From positions 705,824 to 765,823 of the forward strand of contig NW_003314279.1 of assembly GCF_000143415.4 (NCBI RefSeq): DNA of 60,000 nt, in the 5' to 3' direction. Of this stretch, positions 57,898 to 60,000 are shown one piece after another. The position numbers and the translations under genes were made by a program. The notes beneath the pieces were generated by a model. That model had not been told where the DNA came from, made no database searches, and was given only the letters and a program-made list of their open reading frames with translations. Source of the DNA: Selaginella moellendorffii. Its lineage: Eukaryota > Streptophyta > Lycopodiopsida > Selaginellales > Selaginellaceae. Positions within the stretch are counted from its first letter, which is position 1. Every line of letters begins with the position of its first letter.

Positions 57898-58491
57898 TTA
57901 TCCAGAACTCGACTTAGCGAGCCAGCTTTTCTTGAGCCTGGGCCTCTTGAAGTGAAAGCTCCCGTCACCACAAGTCGCGTACAAGTTGGAGAGAGCCACA
58001 TAGGCGCTCGAGTGCTGCGGATTCATTTCCACAATGCTCCCAGCAACTCTTTTGGCCCGCTCCTCGTCCCCGTGCACCTCACATGCTGACAGCAGCGTCA
58101 TCCACGACACCTCCTTGTCCTCATCCCGCATCGCGCTCACAAAGTATTCGGCCTCGCCAATCCTCCCGGCTCGTCCCAGCAAGTCGATCATGCAGCTGTA
58201 GTGCTCGACGTCTCGCTCCAGCTCGTGATCCACGGTCATGGACACAAAGTCATCACCACCTTGGCGGAGGAAGCCGGCATGGCTGCTGGCAGAGAGGATG
58301 GTGAGGAAAGTTATGGCATCCGGCCTCACACTGTCCTGCTGCATCAGCCACATCGACTTGAGAGCCCCACAAGCGTGGCCGTTGTGTGCAAAGCCAGCGA
58401 TGATCCTGTTCCAGGACACAACGCAACTTTTCATTATTGTGAGGCATTTGCCAAAGAGATAAAAAAAGATTAAGAAGGAAACAAATTTCAC
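57898..58491 (-). pseudogene. C-terminal fragment of a PPR gene
   Basis: Minus-strand frame with one repeat (VVSWNRIIAGFAHNGHACGA, PDAITFLTILSASSHAGFL) and an E-type block (HYSCMIDLLGRAGRIGEAEY, SWMTLLSACEVHGD, SSAYVALSNLYATCG). Upstream repeats are missing: the frame begins in AT-rich DNA (MKFVSFLIFFYLFGK), with no PPR sequence before it. The tail (FHFKRPRLKKSWLAKSSSG) departs from a normal E/E+ end. Best read as a truncated copy cut off at about 58440. Confidence 0.8.
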
Positions 58492-60000
58492 ATTACCTTC
58501 TTATAAAAAGTTTAATCATATAAATAGCAGTTTACTGCATGGTTCCTTTCTCTCAAATGATCAAAGTGCCTTGTGTTTATAGAGTTGGTACTTGGTGGTG
58601 CTAGTCCTATTGTTGTTTGGTTTTCCATGGTCTTCCTAGGCCTCTCTTTACTTCTTCAGCCCTTTTAGAACATGAGCAACAACAACACTACCACTACTTT
58701 ACTCATGCATCTCCAAATCAAGATTGGCATGATCATATGTAAAAAGAGGATTAAGAGCTTGCTTAGCTACTGCTACAATAAGAGCAGGATCTTGAGGGAA
58801 GTTATTGAAACTGGGCTGCCTACATAGAATGACAATACACACTATAAAAGGATTGATATGAATAACAAAAACTATTTACCAATATATGTCTTCATAATGT
58901 TTCTTTTGTAGTTGTTGTGGCAACTCTGGGACTATACCTTCCATGTCCATGCCTCTATATCTATTAACTCACTCAGATAGTGAAGTGAATGTAGTAAGCT
59001 AATGATGCATATTATATTGTAACTTGAAATCCTCCTCTGCTAGACAAGCTACAACAATACTACCCAAGGGAGAAGCAACTCTATAATTGGCTCTTGGATG
59101 ATTTCATAGAGCAAGAGTCTAAACAATAAATTTTGAGCATGTGGTTTTCACTTTTTATCTAATGGTGATTTACTATAGGATAACCATGAAGCAGAACTTA
59201 AACCTTTTATATGTCACATGCCACGTGTCCCCAAGGATAGTGGTGCGAAGCTCGAGTTTCAAGGCCTTGGGCCATTGAATGAAAAAACAGAGCCAAACTC
59301 CTAAACATGGAGCCAAGGAACAATGGCACTAGAGCACGGAATGACTTCTAAGTGTACACACTTTGGGCTCACTGCTTCCTTGATCTCCATGAGATTTCTA
59401 GGGCTTATAACTTAAATAATAGGAATTTCTTGGGTTGTAATAAATTTAATTCAGACAAATAGACATGATTCAAATTTAGAAAAAACACTATTTGGATATG
59501 GGACAAATATTATTGTGTTCAAGACAATCTTTACATTCTGTAGATATACTCAAATGAGCAAATCTAAACACTTTTCCATAAATAGTATTTAAGACCAAAA
59601 TAAAACTAACACAAAAGGTTTGATAGTGAGGGTGTTTGATAGACACAATAAGCTATCATGTAGCAATATTGAGGGATTAATCTCAATAAGTGAGGATTCT
59701 TGTCACTAACCAATGCAAGATATAAGAAGATGGGAACTCCTTACCGGGCTAAGTATACTTAGCTAATATCATGTAGAAATTCCGTCCTTATGCTCATTTG
59801 GTCTAAGTACATTTGAAATGCTCAATTAACTCCACTAATACACGAGGGATTAATAAAGGGTCCAGCAATGCTAACATCTTACCATTGCGGCAGTAAGGAA
59901 AAAATATCTGAAAGGATTAGTTGACAAATAACTTTTGATACCTAAAGTCACATTCATAACAACACATCCAAAAGCTTAATCATAGGGAAAATATTGCAAG
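58492..60000. other. AT-rich DNA to the window end, no gene recognised
   Basis: No ORF with protein character and no LTR or TIR pair recognised. It resembles the decayed repeat sequence at 52-54 kb in composition. Confidence 0.5.

Overview
The window looks like nuclear DNA of a small-genome land plant, most likely a lycophyte of the Selaginella moellendorffii type. This is inference. Genes are dense, introns are short (about 40-70 nt, GT-AG) and exon phases close cleanly. Five intron-less PLS-type pentatricopeptide repeat (PPR) loci lie in 60 kb. The single-copy genes are typical of plants: CAMTA, kinesin-10, FANTASTIC FOUR-like, subtilase, F-box/kelch, and cytochrome b561 with DOMON. Exon structures below were rebuilt by hand from splice signals; total lengths divisible by three are the main check.

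Layout. 0-11.7 kb: PPR gene, CAMTA transcription factor, kinesin-10, and a minus-strand SLC19-type carrier. 12.1-18.7 kb: an AT-rich block holding a 5.0 kb Ty3/gypsy LTR retrotransposon, a compound microsatellite of about 560 bp, and two diverged sequences in inverted orientation around them. 19-32.6 kb: AMP-forming acetyl-CoA synthetase, PPR gene, FAF-like gene, DOMON-cytochrome b561, a secreted repeat protein with an eight-cysteine tail, and a second SLC19-type carrier with the same exon plan as the first. 33-48 kb: a tightly packed block with S1-domain protein, an orphan gene, EMC5, NAF1, a subtilase, F-box/kelch, farnesyl/geranylgeranyltransferase alpha subunit, a small unknown gene, and two convergent PPR genes whose stop codons abut. 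48-60 kb: AT-rich, gene-poor DNA with an old degenerate gypsy element, an intact AT-rich lectin-like ORF, a broken von Willebrand A (VWA) gene and a PPR fragment.

The genes do not form a pathway. The most unusual items are the secreted 354-residue protein with about seventeen x-P-[TVA]-[AS]-[AS]-[FYL] repeats (29254-30524), the pair of SLC19 carriers in a plant context, a charged insert recurring inside the PPR repeats of two loci, and the intact lectin-like ORF in repeat-rich DNA. Stretches over 300 bases without a gene are described as separate entries.
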